Source of the DNA: Amycolatopsis oliviviridis
GTDB taxonomy: Bacteria > Actinomycetota > Actinomycetes > Mycobacteriales > Pseudonocardiaceae
Reading direction: 5' to 3'
Assembly (NCBI RefSeq): GCF_014654365.1
Contig: NZ_BNAY01000005.1
Location: 558,001-622,000, forward strand
DNA length: 64,000 bases
The notes beneath the pieces are model-generated. The model was not told where the DNA came from. It saw only the letters and a program-made list of their open reading frames with translations, and ran no database searches. Below, piece by piece: positions 41,919 through 50,826 of this stretch. Numbering within the stretch: position 1 is the first letter of the stretch; every line of letters starts with the position of its first letter. The position numbers were made by a program, and so were the translations under genes.

Positions 41919-42701
41919 GTGAGCAACGATCGACCCGCCGGTGACGACCTGGCCGCTTTCGCCAAACGCGCGGGGCAGCTGGCGGGCTGGGCCGCCCGCA
42001 CGGGGTTCGAGTTCACCCGCAAGCTCCCCGGCGTCGAAATCGCGGAGCAGGTCATCAAACAGGGTGAGCGGCAGCTGCTTTCGGAGCTGCGCCGCCGTCT
42101 CGACGAGGTCGACGATCCGTACCACGCGGCGCTCACCGCGGCGTCCGCGATGAACCGGCCCGACACCAGCGGTGCGCGCCCGGTCGAAGCGACCATCACC
42201 CTCGTGCACACGCGCGCCCAGCTCGAACCACTCCGCGCGGCGATGGCCGAACTGCTCAACCACTCGATCGGCTTCGGCCGCGAGCGGGCGCGCGAGTACC
42301 TCTACGCGATCATCCTGCGGCAGCTGACGCCGGACGAGGCCCGCATCCTTTCCGCGCTCTCCGACGGCTCGCCGTTCCCCGCCGTCGACGTCGCCGAGCG
42401 GACCAACCTCGGTGGTGCCGGGCGGTTCGTGCTGCGCAACGCCTCCACCGTCGGCAAGGCAGCCGGGGTGTCGCTGCCCGACCAGGTGCCCGGCTACCTG
42501 ACCCGGCTGATCGGGCTCGGCCTGGTCGAGCTGGACGAAGAGGTGCCCGCGCTGGAGACGCAGTACGAGATCCTGCTGACCGACGAGACCGTCCGCGAGG
42601 CGGAGAAGTCGGTCAAGCGGGCCAAGTTCGTCAAGCGGACGGTCCACATCTCCCGGCTCGGCGCCCAGTTCTGGCAGGCCTGCGACCCGAGCGCCGGCTG
42701 A
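41919..42701 (+). CDS. Abi-alpha (DUF4393) family protein
   Basis: 260 residues from GTG with GAGGGGAG 6 nt upstream. An amphipathic N-terminal region (AFAKRAGQLAGWAARTGFEFTRKLPGVEIAEQVIKQGERQLLSELRRRLDEV), then HSIGFGRERAREYLYAIILRQLTPDEARILSALSDG and QYEILLTDETVREAEK, the Abi-alpha core. The name comes from lactococcal phage abortive infection, but many members have no tested role. Next gene (DUF445) starts 7 bp downstream, so an operon. Confidence 0.82.
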   Translation: MSNDRPAGDDLAAFAKRAGQLAGWAARTGFEFTRKLPGVEIAEQVIKQGERQLLSELRRRLDEVDDPYHAALTAASAMNRPDTSGARPVEATITLVHTRAQLEPLRAAMAELLNHSIGFGRERAREYLYAIILRQLTPDEARILSALSDGSPFPAVDVAERTNLGGAGRFVLRNASTVGKAAGVSLPDQVPGYLTRLIGLGLVELDEEVPALETQYEILLTDETVREAEKSVKRAKFVKRTVHISRLGAQFWQACDPSAG

Positions 42702-42708
42702 CCCCGGC

Positions 42709-43953
42709 ATGGGTGCGTTCCTCGACGGGATCCTCGCCGATTTCGGCCGCCACTGGCCGATCTACGTCTCCATCCCGATCGTCGCCGCCCTGATCGGCTA
42801 CACCACCAAACTCGTCGCGATCCGGATGATGTTCCAGCCGGTCGAGTTCATCGGGATCAAACCCTTCCTCGGCTGGCAGGGCATCGTGCCCAAACGCGCC
42901 GCGCGGATGGCGAGCATCGCCTGCGACACGATGACCGAACAGCTGATCAAACCGGCGGAGATCGTCGCCCGGCTCGATCCGCAGAGAATCGCGCGGGAGA
43001 TCGAAAAACCGCTCCAGGCCGCCGTCGAGGACATCGTGCGCGACGTCGCGGCCCAGTACCAGCCGGGGCTGTGGGAATCGCTGCCGGTGGGGATGCAGCG
43101 GCTGGTGATCCAGCGCGTCCAGGCCGAGACGCCGAAGATGGTCGCGGCCGTGCTGGAACTGATCAAGTCCGATGTGGACAGTGTGTTCGACCTCAAGGGC
43201 ATGGTGGTCACCGCCCTGGTCAAGGACAAACGGCTGCTGAACCGGATCTTCCAGGAGGCGGGCGACAAGGAGTTCAAGTTCATCGCCCGCTCCGGCATCG
43301 TCTTCGGCGGGCTGATCGGCGTCATCCAGATGGTCGCGTGGGTGCTGTTCAAGTTCCCGCTGATCATGCCGCTGTTCGGCCTCTTCACCGGCTGGTTCAC
43401 CGACTGGCTGGCGCTGCGCATGATCTTCTACCCGATCGAAGAGCGCCGGTACTTCGGCGTGCGCTGGCAGGGCCTGTTCCTGAAGCGGCGCGGTGAGGTC
43501 GCGGAGGCGTACGGCGCGCTGATCGCGAAAGAGATCATCACCCCGCACAACGTGATCGAGGCGGTGCTGCACGGGCCGCTGTCGGACCGGGTGCTCGGGC
43601 TCATCCAGCGTCAGCTCGACGAACAGCTCGGACGCCGCGTCGGCGTCGGGAAACCGCTGGTGGTGTTCGCCGTCGGCAGCAGGCGGTATCAGGACATGAA
43701 GCTGAACATCGCCGAGAAGATCATGGACAAGCTGCCGGAGACCATGCGCTACATCGAGGACTACGCCAACGACGCGATGGACATCCGGAACGTCCTGGTG
43801 ACCAAGATGAAGGAGCTGTCGCCGCGCGAGTTCGAGGGCCTGCTGCGGCCGGCTTTCCAGCAGGACGAATGGATCCTGATCGCCACCGGCGCCGTCCTCG
43901 GCTTCGCCGTCGGTGAGGCCCAAGTGCTCCTCCTGGAACACTTCGCCGCCTGA
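42709..43953 (+). CDS. DUF445 membrane protein
   Basis: 414 residues. N-terminal helix (YVSIPIVAALIGYTTKLVAIRMMFQPVEFIGIKPFLGWQGIVPKRA) and a second copy of the same layout at 190-260 (IMPLFGLFTGWFTDWLALRMIFYPIEERRYFGVRWQGLFLKRRGEVA). This internal repeat of helix plus ALRM-F-P-E is typical of DUF445/YheB proteins. A last C-terminal helix (WILIATGAVLGFAVGEAQVLLL). Large cytoplasmic part between. Unknown function; operon with Abi-alpha. Confidence 0.88.
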   Translation: MGAFLDGILADFGRHWPIYVSIPIVAALIGYTTKLVAIRMMFQPVEFIGIKPFLGWQGIVPKRAARMASIACDTMTEQLIKPAEIVARLDPQRIAREIEKPLQAAVEDIVRDVAAQYQPGLWESLPVGMQRLVIQRVQAETPKMVAAVLELIKSDVDSVFDLKGMVVTALVKDKRLLNRIFQEAGDKEFKFIARSGIVFGGLIGVIQMVAWVLFKFPLIMPLFGLFTGWFTDWLALRMIFYPIEERRYFGVRWQGLFLKRRGEVAEAYGALIAKEIITPHNVIEAVLHGPLSDRVLGLIQRQLDEQLGRRVGVGKPLVVFAVGSRRYQDMKLNIAEKIMDKLPETMRYIEDYANDAMDIRNVLVTKMKELSPREFEGLLRPAFQQDEWILIATGAVLGFAVGEAQVLLLEHFAA

Positions 43954-43957
43954 CGCC

Positions 43958-44111
43958 CACCCTCTCTCCGCTCCTCGCACCCTCTCCGCTCCTCGCACCC
44001 TCTCCGCATTTCGTCCTCTGAATGCGGTAGTTCGCTTACCCAACTACCGCGTTTCGTCCTCTAAATGCGGTCCTTGCGTGGGCAACTACCGCATCCAGAG
44101 GACGAAACGCG
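43958..44111. repeat. 18-bp tandem repeat followed by double family 1 repeat
   Basis: About 2.5 copies of an 18-bp unit CACCCTCTCCGCTCCTCG (43958-44008) run straight into family 1 repeats (44004-44111). One hairpin with CCGCATTTCGTCCTCTGAAT pairs with a right arm lacking part of its end. A second has CCGCGTTTCGTCCTCTAAAT and ends CCAGAGGACGAAACGCG. Nothing else is recognisable up to the patatin RBS at 44210. Confidence 0.7.
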
Positions 44112-44222
44112 GGAAGGTGAAATTGCCCTTACGGGTGAACGAATTTCGGCACCAACGGCGGTACACCGGTTCCCCCGTCCGGTCTACAGTGCTCGTGCAC
44201 TTAAGCCTTGGGGAGGGCGCAC

Positions 44223-47195
44223 ATGGCCGACGCGGGGAGCCCGTGGCCGCAGGAGATCCGGCTGGCGATGACCATGGTGGGCGGGGCGAGCCTCGCGGTC
44301 TGGATGGGCGGGGTCGCCACCGAGACCTCGCATCTGCTCCAGGCGTCGAGAGCGCCGGAATCCGAAGGGCCGTACCGGGCCCTGCTCGATCTGCTCAACG
44401 CCACCGTCTCGCTCGACGTGCTCACCGGCACGAGCGCGGGCGGCATCAACGCGGCCTGTCTCGGGCTGGCGGAGGCGTTCCGATCGAGTCCGCAGGTACT
44501 GCGCGACACGTGGATCAGCACGGGATCGCTCGACAACCTGATCCGCGATCCCGGTGAGAAGGAACCGCGCTCGCTGCTCGACGGCGACAAAGTCCTGCTG
44601 GGGGACCTGAAGGACGCGCTGCACCGGATCACCGACAAGGCGACGGTGAAACCCGACTGTCCCGACATCACCGTGCTGCTCACCGGCACGATGATCGACG
44701 GCGAGACGACCAGGTTCGACGACGCGCTCGGGAACCTGGTGCGGGACACCGAACATCGCCTGCTCTTCCGTTTCGACGGTCCGTTGTGGACGGATGACGT
44801 GGTGGGACCGCTCGCGCTCGCGGCCCGGTCCACCGCGTCGTTCCCCGGCGCGTTCGAACTCTCGCGGATGCCGATCGGCGAGAAGACCGGGCCGCTGCAT
44901 CCGGACATGACCAAGTACACCGACGTCTCGCGGTCGCATTGGCTCACCGACGGCGGTGTGCTGTTGAACAAGCCGTTGCGCCCGGCGCTGCGGGAGATTT
45001 TCGAACGGCAGTCGCATTCGGACGTCCGGCGCCTGCTGCTGTACGTGGTGCCGACGGCGGAACGCGAAGCCGAGCGGCTCGAGGTCGATCCGGAACGGCC
45101 GCCGTTGCTCGGCAGCGCGATGAGCAAGGTCGTCGGCACCGTGCTGAGCCAGACGATCAGCGCCGAACTCGAAGACCTGACCCGGCACAACGACGCTGTC
45201 GTCCGCACCAGGGGGACCCGCGTTTCCCTTGCCGCGATGGGGGTTCGCGGTGGTCCGGACACCTTGGTCGACCAGCGGCTGATGAACGACTACCGCGACA
45301 GGCGGGTCCAGGAGGACGCCACCGCGCTGGTCCGCGAGGCGACCCGCAGGCTTTCACTGTCCGATGTGGAGGATCAGGGGCGCCAGTGGGCGTCCGGTAC
45401 GGCGGCGCAGCTGCGCGCGGCCGCGGCGGCGGGACTGCGTGACGGCCTGCCCGCCGAACCGCCGGAGGACACCTGCGAACTCGACGATCTGATCGCCTTC
45501 CGCACCACCGCGCTCGACGATTCCGTCGCGACCGGCCTGCAACTGGTGAACGCCGGCTTCCGGCTGGACCCGTCGCCGGAGCAGGCGGCCCAGCTCAACC
45601 GGTGCCGGGTGCTGCTCCACGAAGCCCGGCACAAAGCCGCCCGGGGCAACCGGATCGCGGGCTGGGTCACCCAGCAGGAGCCGCCGAAGTCCGAGGACAC
45701 GCTGGCGGCCTGGATCGAGGGGCTCGCCAGGAAATGGGCCGGGCTCGGCCGGTCGGACACGCTGAAGGAGGCGTGGCCGCGGGTGGTCGCCGCGCTCCGG
45801 CAGGCGACGCCGATCCTTTTGCCGCTGGCGCAAGGGAAACCCGACACCGAGGCCGCCGACACGGTCAGCACCCTGCTGGCGTGGACGGGGCTCACGTCCG
45901 ACGACGAGAGCGCCGGTGACGCGGTCGTCTCCTCGCGTCTGGTCCGGCTGCACATCGCGACGCGGGGGCTGCTGGCGCAACCGCCGTCGGTCGATCAGCG
46001 CGTCGACCTCGTCCAGGTGAGCGCCGATTCCCGGACGCTGCTGGACATGAAACGACGCCGGTCGTGGAGCAAGCTCACCGGTATGCAGGCCGACTACTTC
46101 GGCGCGTTCTACAAGGCGTCCTGGCGCGCCAACGACTGGATGTGGGGCCGGGTCGACGGCGCGGGCTGGCTGGTCCAGTGCCTGCTCGACCCGAAACGCC
46201 TGCGGCTGCTGCGCGACGTCGTCGGGCGGGAGGCGTTCCGGACACAGGTGCGGGACACTTTCACGAAGATCGGCTGGCGCCGCCCCGGGACGGAAGACGG
46301 GCTGTCCCAAGAGGAAGCGGACGCCCTGTGCGCGCAACTGGCCGAGGAGCTGGCTTTCCTCGGCCTCGACGGCGAACTCGCCGACGTGGAAGGCGAAGCC
46401 GCACTTCCGATCAGCATGCCGGTGACGGCGATGGTGCTCGCGCGGGTCCGGCAGCTGGAGATCGCGCGCGAGGAACTGCCCTGCGTCGGCCTCCACAGCG
46501 GACACGACGCGAAAACGGCCAAGGGGAACGGGAAACCGTCGGAACGGTTCAGGAAACTCGTCGAGAACGAGCCGGAAACTGACGAACAGACCCAGCGCGC
46601 GTTCCAGGCCTGCCAGGTCTCCGGTGAGCGGTTCGAACACGAACGCGGGACCATGCTGCTGACGAAGACGCTGGTCAAGGCGGGTGCCGCCGGGCTCAAC
46701 GCGGCCGCGGGGGCCACCAGGGTGCCGAAATCGGTCCAGCCCGCCGCGACCTTCGCCCAGGCCGCCGGGCGCAGCGCCTGGTGGATCACGCGCGGCGCGG
46801 CCGCCTTGCCGTCGCCGTGGAACGTGCTCGTCGCGCTGATCACCGTGCTGGCCGGTTTCGTCATCGGCGGACAGGGCGGCCCCGTCCTGCAGTGGGTCGG
46901 CGTCCCGGTGGCCGCGGGCGCCGTGGTGTTCCTGGTGGTCAGCCTGATGACGTTGCGCAAGACGTGGCGGATGGTGCTCACGGTGCTGGCCGTGCTGGTG
47001 GGAGCGGCCCTGCTGTTCGCCGCCTTTCTGCCACCGGTCCGTGACCCGCTGTTCGGCTGGCTCGGCGACGTCGTCGCGGGGTGGCGGCGCGGCGAGGCGC
47101 CGGTCTGGTGGCTGATCGTCTGCCTGCTGCTCGTGCTGCCCGCTGTCTGGACGCCGCTCGGTTCGCTCACCCGTCGCAGGCGAGGTCGTAAATAG
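44223..47195 (+). CDS. Large patatin-like phospholipase with C-terminal membrane helices
   Basis: 990 residues; RBS GGGGAGGG. Patatin catalytic dyad: Ser71 in GTSAGGIN and Asp243 in TDGGVLLNKPL, oxyanion loop MVGGASLAVWMGG (17-30). After about 300 residues comes a long DUF3376-like helical region. The last 140 residues hold four hydrophobic segments (NVLVALITVLAGFVIGG, VPVAAGAVVFLVVSLMTL, VLTVLAVLVGAALLFAAFL, WWLIVCLLLVLPAVW). It thus is a membrane-anchored lipid acyl hydrolase. Monocistronic by the gaps on both sides. Confidence 0.9.
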   Translation: MADAGSPWPQEIRLAMTMVGGASLAVWMGGVATETSHLLQASRAPESEGPYRALLDLLNATVSLDVLTGTSAGGINAACLGLAEAFRSSPQVLRDTWISTGSLDNLIRDPGEKEPRSLLDGDKVLLGDLKDALHRITDKATVKPDCPDITVLLTGTMIDGETTRFDDALGNLVRDTEHRLLFRFDGPLWTDDVVGPLALAARSTASFPGAFELSRMPIGEKTGPLHPDMTKYTDVSRSHWLTDGGVLLNKPLRPALREIFERQSHSDVRRLLLYVVPTAEREAERLEVDPERPPLLGSAMSKVVGTVLSQTISAELEDLTRHNDAVVRTRGTRVSLAAMGVRGGPDTLVDQRLMNDYRDRRVQEDATALVREATRRLSLSDVEDQGRQWASGTAAQLRAAAAAGLRDGLPAEPPEDTCELDDLIAFRTTALDDSVATGLQLVNAGFRLDPSPEQAAQLNRCRVLLHEARHKAARGNRIAGWVTQQEPPKSEDTLAAWIEGLARKWAGLGRSDTLKEAWPRVVAALRQATPILLPLAQGKPDTEAADTVSTLLAWTGLTSDDESAGDAVVSSRLVRLHIATRGLLAQPPSVDQRVDLVQVSADSRTLLDMKRRRSWSKLTGMQADYFGAFYKASWRANDWMWGRVDGAGWLVQCLLDPKRLRLLRDVVGREAFRTQVRDTFTKIGWRRPGTEDGLSQEEADALCAQLAEELAFLGLDGELADVEGEAALPISMPVTAMVLARVRQLEIAREELPCVGLHSGHDAKTAKGNGKPSERFRKLVENEPETDEQTQRAFQACQVSGERFEHERGTMLLTKTLVKAGAAGLNAAAGATRVPKSVQPAATFAQAAGRSAWWITRGAAALPSPWNVLVALITVLAGFVIGGQGGPVLQWVGVPVAAGAVVFLVVSLMTLRKTWRMVLTVLAVLVGAALLFAAFLPPVRDPLFGWLGDVVAGWRRGEAPVWWLIVCLLLVLPAVWTPLGSLTRRRRGRK

Positions 47196-47234
47196 CGGAA
47201 TCGAGCCCCGAATCGCGCCCTGACCGTGCGACGA

Positions 47235-47317
47235 AGTGGTAACGGTTGGTATCGTCACATGCAGTGAGACCGCGTCGAAGCGGCCTTACCCACGCGTGCT
47301 GCGTTTCAAACGTTACC
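47235..47317 (+). promoter_or_regulatory. Upstream region of the ectoine operon
   Basis: The 223-bp gap before ectA has no ORF. GGTAACG (47238-47244) and CGTTACC (47311-47317) form a distant inverted pair, and the segment 47300-47345 is the most AT-rich nearby, so promoter or operator elements for ectABCD probably lie here. No confident -10/-35 could be chosen. Confidence 0.3.
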
Positions 47318-47418
47318 GTTACCTTTGTCACGTGTGTTTCGGGGTTGTTGCAGGTAGCCGCGTTGCCGCCGCCGCGCTGATCTGACCGCGCCCGAATCCT
47401 CCGGTACGTTTCTTGAAC

Positions 47419-47910
47419 ATGTCCGGAAAGCACTTGATCGAAAATCCGACCAAGGCAGACGGTGCCGCGCTCTGGAGAATCGCCCGCGATTCGAAGAAGC
47501 TCGATCTCAACACGCCTTATGCCTATTTGCTGTGGTGCCACGATTTCGCAGACACCTCGGTCGTCGCGAAAGTCGACGGCGAGCCGGTCGGGTTCGTGAT
47601 CGGGTATCGGAAGCAGGACACCGGCTTCGTCTGGCAGGTCGCGGTCGACGCGTCCCAGCGCGGAAAAGGGCTGGCCGGGGCACTGCTCGACGATCTGTTC
47701 GGCAGGCTCGCCGCCCAGGGTGTGCGGTACCTCGAAACGACGATCACCCCGGACAACGAGGCTTCGATCCGGTTGTTCGCCTCGTTCGCCAAGCGATGGG
47801 ACGCCACCTTGGAACGCCAGGATCTGTTCTCCGCGACGGATTTCCCGGCCGAGGAAGGAACGCATGAGCAGGAGGACCTGTACCGAATCGGTCCGCTCAG
47901 CAACAACTAG
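47419..47910 (+). CDS. ectA: L-2,4-diaminobutyrate acetyltransferase EctA
   Basis: 163 residues, GNAT fold. Acetylates L-2,4-diaminobutyrate at the gamma amino group, the second ectoine step. Matching blocks: NPTKADGAALWRIARDSKKLDLNTPYAYLLWCHDF, VGFVIGYRKQ, FVWQVAVDASQRGKGLAGALLDDLF (acetyl-CoA loop) and YLETTITPDNEASIRLF. ATG chosen over TTG at 47413; RBS weak. First of four genes on the same strand with gaps of 35, 44 and 24 bp. Confidence 0.95.
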   Translation: MSGKHLIENPTKADGAALWRIARDSKKLDLNTPYAYLLWCHDFADTSVVAKVDGEPVGFVIGYRKQDTGFVWQVAVDASQRGKGLAGALLDDLFGRLAAQGVRYLETTITPDNEASIRLFASFAKRWDATLERQDLFSATDFPAEEGTHEQEDLYRIGPLSNN

Positions 47911-47945
47911 GACGTAAAACCGGGGATCCCAGGGAGAAAGAAAAC

Positions 47946-49199
47946 GTGATGAGTATTTTCGAGGAACTCGAATCCGAAGTACGCAGTTACAGCCGTGGCT
48001 GGCCCGTGGTGTTCGACCGGGCCCAGGGCAGCTACCTGTACGACGAAGACGGCAAGGCCTATCTCGACTTCTTCGCCGGTGCGGGCGCGCTCAACTACGG
48101 GCACAACAACCCGGCGCTCAAGCGGGCCCTGATCGACTACATCGCCCGTGACGGCGTCACGCACGCGCTCGACATGTTCACCGTGGCCAAGCGGGACTTC
48201 CTGGAGACGTTGCAGGAGAAGATCCTCCGGCCGCGCGACCTCGACTACAAGGTCGTCTTCCCCGGCCCCGGTGGCGCGAACGCGGTCGAGGCCGCGCTGA
48301 AGCTCGCGCGCAAGGTGACCGGCAAGGAATCGGTCATCAACTTCACCAACGCCTTCCACGGGATGACACTGGGCGCCCTTTCGGTGACCGGCAACTCGAT
48401 GAAGCGCGGCGGCGCCGGTGTCCCGCTGGTGCACGCCACGCCGATGCCGTACGACAACTACTTCGACGGCTCCATCCCGGACTTCCTCTACTTCGAGAAG
48501 CTGCTCGAAGACTCCGGCAGCGGCCTGAACGAGCCCGCCGCCGTCATCGTCGAGGGCGTCCAGGGCGAGGGCGGCATCAACGCCGCGCGCATCGAATGGC
48601 TCAAGGCGCTGGACGACCTGTGCAAGAAGCACGGCATCCTGCTGATCCTCGACGACGTCCAGATGGGCTGCGGCCGCACCGGCCCGTTCTTCAGCTTCGA
48701 GGACGCGGGCATCAAGCCCGACATCGTCTGCCTGTCGAAGTCCATCGGCGGCTACGGCATCCCGATGGCGCTGACGCTGATCCGCCCCGACCTCGACGTC
48801 TGGGAGCCGGGCGAGCACAACGGCACCTTCCGCGGCATCAGCCCGGCCTTCGTCACCGCGACCGAGGCGCTGCGCGTCTACTGGAGCGACGACGAGCTGG
48901 AGAAGTCGACCAAGGCCAAGGGCGAGCGCATCGCCGCCGCCTTCCAGGGCATCGTCGAGGCGTACCCGGACGCGAACCTGTTCGCGAAGGGCCGCGGCCT
49001 GGCCCGCGGCATCGAGTTCGCCAACGGCGACCTCGCGGGCAAGGTCTGCGCCGCCGCGTTCGAGCGCGGGCTCCTGATGGAGACCTCCGGCCCCGACGGC
49101 GAGGTCATGAAGGTGCTCCCGCCGCTCACCCTGACCGAGGACGAGCTCACGAAGGGCCTGTCGATCATCGACGAGGCCGTCGCCACCGTCCTCAGCTGA
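47946..49199 (+). CDS. ectB: Diaminobutyrate-2-oxoglutarate transaminase EctB
   Basis: 417 residues, class III PLP aminotransferase making 2,4-diaminobutyrate from aspartate semialdehyde. Start MSIFEELESEVRSYSRGWPVVFDRAQGSYLYDEDGKAYLDFFAGAGALNYGHNNP, PLP site LILDDVQMGCGRTGPFFSFE and Lys in CLSKSIGGYGIPMAL. GTG at 47946 has GGGAG 9 nt upstream; ATG at 47949 is the alternative. Confidence 0.96.
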   Translation: MMSIFEELESEVRSYSRGWPVVFDRAQGSYLYDEDGKAYLDFFAGAGALNYGHNNPALKRALIDYIARDGVTHALDMFTVAKRDFLETLQEKILRPRDLDYKVVFPGPGGANAVEAALKLARKVTGKESVINFTNAFHGMTLGALSVTGNSMKRGGAGVPLVHATPMPYDNYFDGSIPDFLYFEKLLEDSGSGLNEPAAVIVEGVQGEGGINAARIEWLKALDDLCKKHGILLILDDVQMGCGRTGPFFSFEDAGIKPDIVCLSKSIGGYGIPMALTLIRPDLDVWEPGEHNGTFRGISPAFVTATEALRVYWSDDELEKSTKAKGERIAAAFQGIVEAYPDANLFAKGRGLARGIEFANGDLAGKVCAAAFERGLLMETSGPDGEVMKVLPPLTLTEDELTKGLSIIDEAVATVLS

Positions 49200-49243
49200 C
49201 CCGAACCGACCGCCCACAACCAAGAACGCGAAGGAGTTTTCCG

Positions 49244-49633
49244 TTGCTTGTCAGAACTCTCGACGAGATCACCGACACCGACGCCGACATCAAAACCCCG
49301 AACTGGCGCAGCAAACGCATCATCCTCGCCAAGGAGGGTGTCGGATTCTCGGTGCACGAGACCACGCTCTACGCCGGGACGGTCAACGACTTCTGGTACG
49401 CGAACCACATCGAAGCGGTCTTCATCACCTCCGGTGAGGGAGAGCTCGAAAACACCGCGACCGGCGAGGTCTTCCAGCTGAAGCCGGGCACGTTGTACCT
49501 GCTCAACGACCACGACAAGCACCAGGTCCGGCCCCGGACCGAGATCAAGTGCGTCTGCGTGTTCAACCCGCCCGTCACCGGCCGTGAGGTCCACGACGAG
49601 AACGGCGTGTACCCGCTCGTAACCGAACCCTAG
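49244..49633 (+). CDS. ectC: Ectoine synthase EctC
   Basis: 129-residue cupin that cyclises N-gamma-acetyl-diaminobutyrate to ectoine. LVRTLDEITDTDADIKTPNWRSKRIILAKEGVGFSVHETTLYAGT, NHIEAVFITSGEGELEN (metal Glu), LYLLNDHDKHQVRP (His). The start is TTG with AAGGAG 7 nt upstream; no ATG or GTG is available at the right position, and MLVR is the conserved N-terminus. Confidence 0.96.
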   Translation: MLVRTLDEITDTDADIKTPNWRSKRIILAKEGVGFSVHETTLYAGTVNDFWYANHIEAVFITSGEGELENTATGEVFQLKPGTLYLLNDHDKHQVRPRTEIKCVCVFNPPVTGREVHDENGVYPLVTEP

Positions 49634-49657
49634 GAATCGCTCGAGGAGGCGACCGCT

Positions 49658-50557
49658 TTGACGCTGACCGACACCCGAGTCGACGACAGTTACCCGACCC
49701 GCATCACGGGTAAGCCCGAACACCTGCCCAGGACGCACCCCACCGTCTGGGGCGGCGAGGCCGACGGACCGCTCGACGCGGCCACCCTCGCCAACCACGA
49801 GACCCGTGGTTACACCGTCGTCGACCAGTTGTTGTCGCCTGGCGAGATCCAGACGTACTGGCAGGAACTCGTGCGGATGTCGTCGGGGGACCACCGCGAC
49901 GACGAGCGCGTCATCACCGAAGCCAAGACCGGTGAGGTCCGCTCCATCTTCGACGTCCACGAGACCAGCGAACTGATCGCGGAACTCGTCCGCGATCCGC
50001 GCGTGCTCGACCGCGCCCGGCAGATCCTCGGCTCCGAGGTGTACATCCACCAGAGCCGCGTGAACTACATGCCCGGCTTCAAGGGCACCGGGTTCTACTG
50101 GCACTCGGACTTCGAGACCTGGCACGCCGAGGACGGCATGCCGGCGCCGCGGGCGGTCAGCTGCTCCATCGCGCTCACCGACAACTACCCGTTCAACGGC
50201 GGGCTGATGGTGATGCCGGGATCGCAGCGGACCTTCGTCCAATGCGCCGGGCAAACCCCCGAGGACAACTACAAGAGTTCACTGAAAGAGCAGCGAGTCG
50301 GCGTTCCCAGTGAGGATGACATCACCAAACTCGCCGCCGAATACGGAATCGACCAATTCACCGGACAGGCCGGTTCCGCGCTCTGGTTCGATTCGAATGT
50401 GATGCACGGTTCCTCGAACAACATCACGCCGTACCCGAGGTCGAACATCTTCGTCGTGTTCAACAGCGTCGAGAACGCGCTGCAGGAGCCGTACTCGGCG
50501 ATCGAACGCCGCCCCGCGTTCATCGCCGGTCGCGACTCGACCCCGCTCACGCGCTGA
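49658..50557 (+). CDS. ectD: Ectoine hydroxylase EctD
   Basis: 299-residue Fe(II)/2-oxoglutarate dioxygenase giving 5-hydroxyectoine. Iron ligands H149 and D151 (FYWHSDFETWHAEDGMP) and H250 (DSNVMHGSSNN), plus the EctD signature between them. TTG start with GAGGAGG 8 nt upstream. Closes the operon, so the strain should make hydroxyectoine as well as ectoine under salt or heat stress. Confidence 0.96.
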   Translation: MTLTDTRVDDSYPTRITGKPEHLPRTHPTVWGGEADGPLDAATLANHETRGYTVVDQLLSPGEIQTYWQELVRMSSGDHRDDERVITEAKTGEVRSIFDVHETSELIAELVRDPRVLDRARQILGSEVYIHQSRVNYMPGFKGTGFYWHSDFETWHAEDGMPAPRAVSCSIALTDNYPFNGGLMVMPGSQRTFVQCAGQTPEDNYKSSLKEQRVGVPSEDDITKLAAEYGIDQFTGQAGSALWFDSNVMHGSSNNITPYPRSNIFVVFNSVENALQEPYSAIERRPAFIAGRDSTPLTR

Positions 50558-50629
50558 CGAAACCGCAGGTAGCGAAGGCCATACCGGGGCGCCTGTAGCC
50601 ACCAGTGTGCGCCCTGTTACGTTGTCGCC

Positions 50630-50826
50630 ACGTGAGCGGGCCAGTGGGCTCGCTCACGTAGGTGTTGTCGACGGTCGAACGGGTTCTTCGCTCGGGGTGA
50701 GCCCACCCGGACGGACGTGGACGCCGATGTCCGGTGTGGGTCGCGCCCCCAGGCGGCCCAAATCGGACATCCCCCGGCTCCGTGCCATCAGATCGGGACT
50801 GATGGCACGGAGCCTTTTATTTTTCC
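50630..50826 (+). ncRNA. Candidate structured RNA with alternative helices and terminal hairpin
   Basis: A -10-like TACGTT at 50618-50623 precedes it. Scheme 1: CGTGAGCG (50631-50638) / CGCTCACG (50651-50658) and CCGGAC (50707-50712) / GTCCGG (50729-50734), with CCCAC/GTGGG extending the latter. Scheme 2: GTGGGCTC (50644-50651) / GAGCCCAC (50699-50706) and GATGTCCG (50726-50733) / CGGACATC (50764-50771). The schemes exclude each other, as in riboswitches. Ends in an intrinsic terminator. No ORF follows for 700 bp, so it may act in trans. I match it to no known class. Confidence 0.45.
50776..50826 (+). terminator. Intrinsic terminator
   Basis: Perfect 16-bp stem GGCTCCGTGCCATCAG (50776-50791) / CTGATGGCACGGAGCC (50799-50814), 7-nt loop, followed by TTTTATTTTTCC. 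It is the most canonical terminator in the window. Too far from ectD (220 bp) to be only its terminator, so probably ends the RNA described above. Confidence 0.85.

Noticed and set aside
43958..44008. Tandem 18-bp units considered as a CRISPR array or iteron origin
   Set aside because: Only about 2.5 copies, no spacers, no cas or rep genes nearby.
47238..47317. GGTAACG/CGTTACC pair considered as a definite ectoine operator
   Set aside because: Arms are 66 bp apart and short; such a pair arises easily by chance. Kept only as part of a low-confidence upstream region.
50630..50826. Structured RNA considered as c-di-AMP, cobalamin, SAM or SRP RNA
   Set aside because: None of the conserved sequence blocks I remember for these classes is present, and no typical target gene follows.
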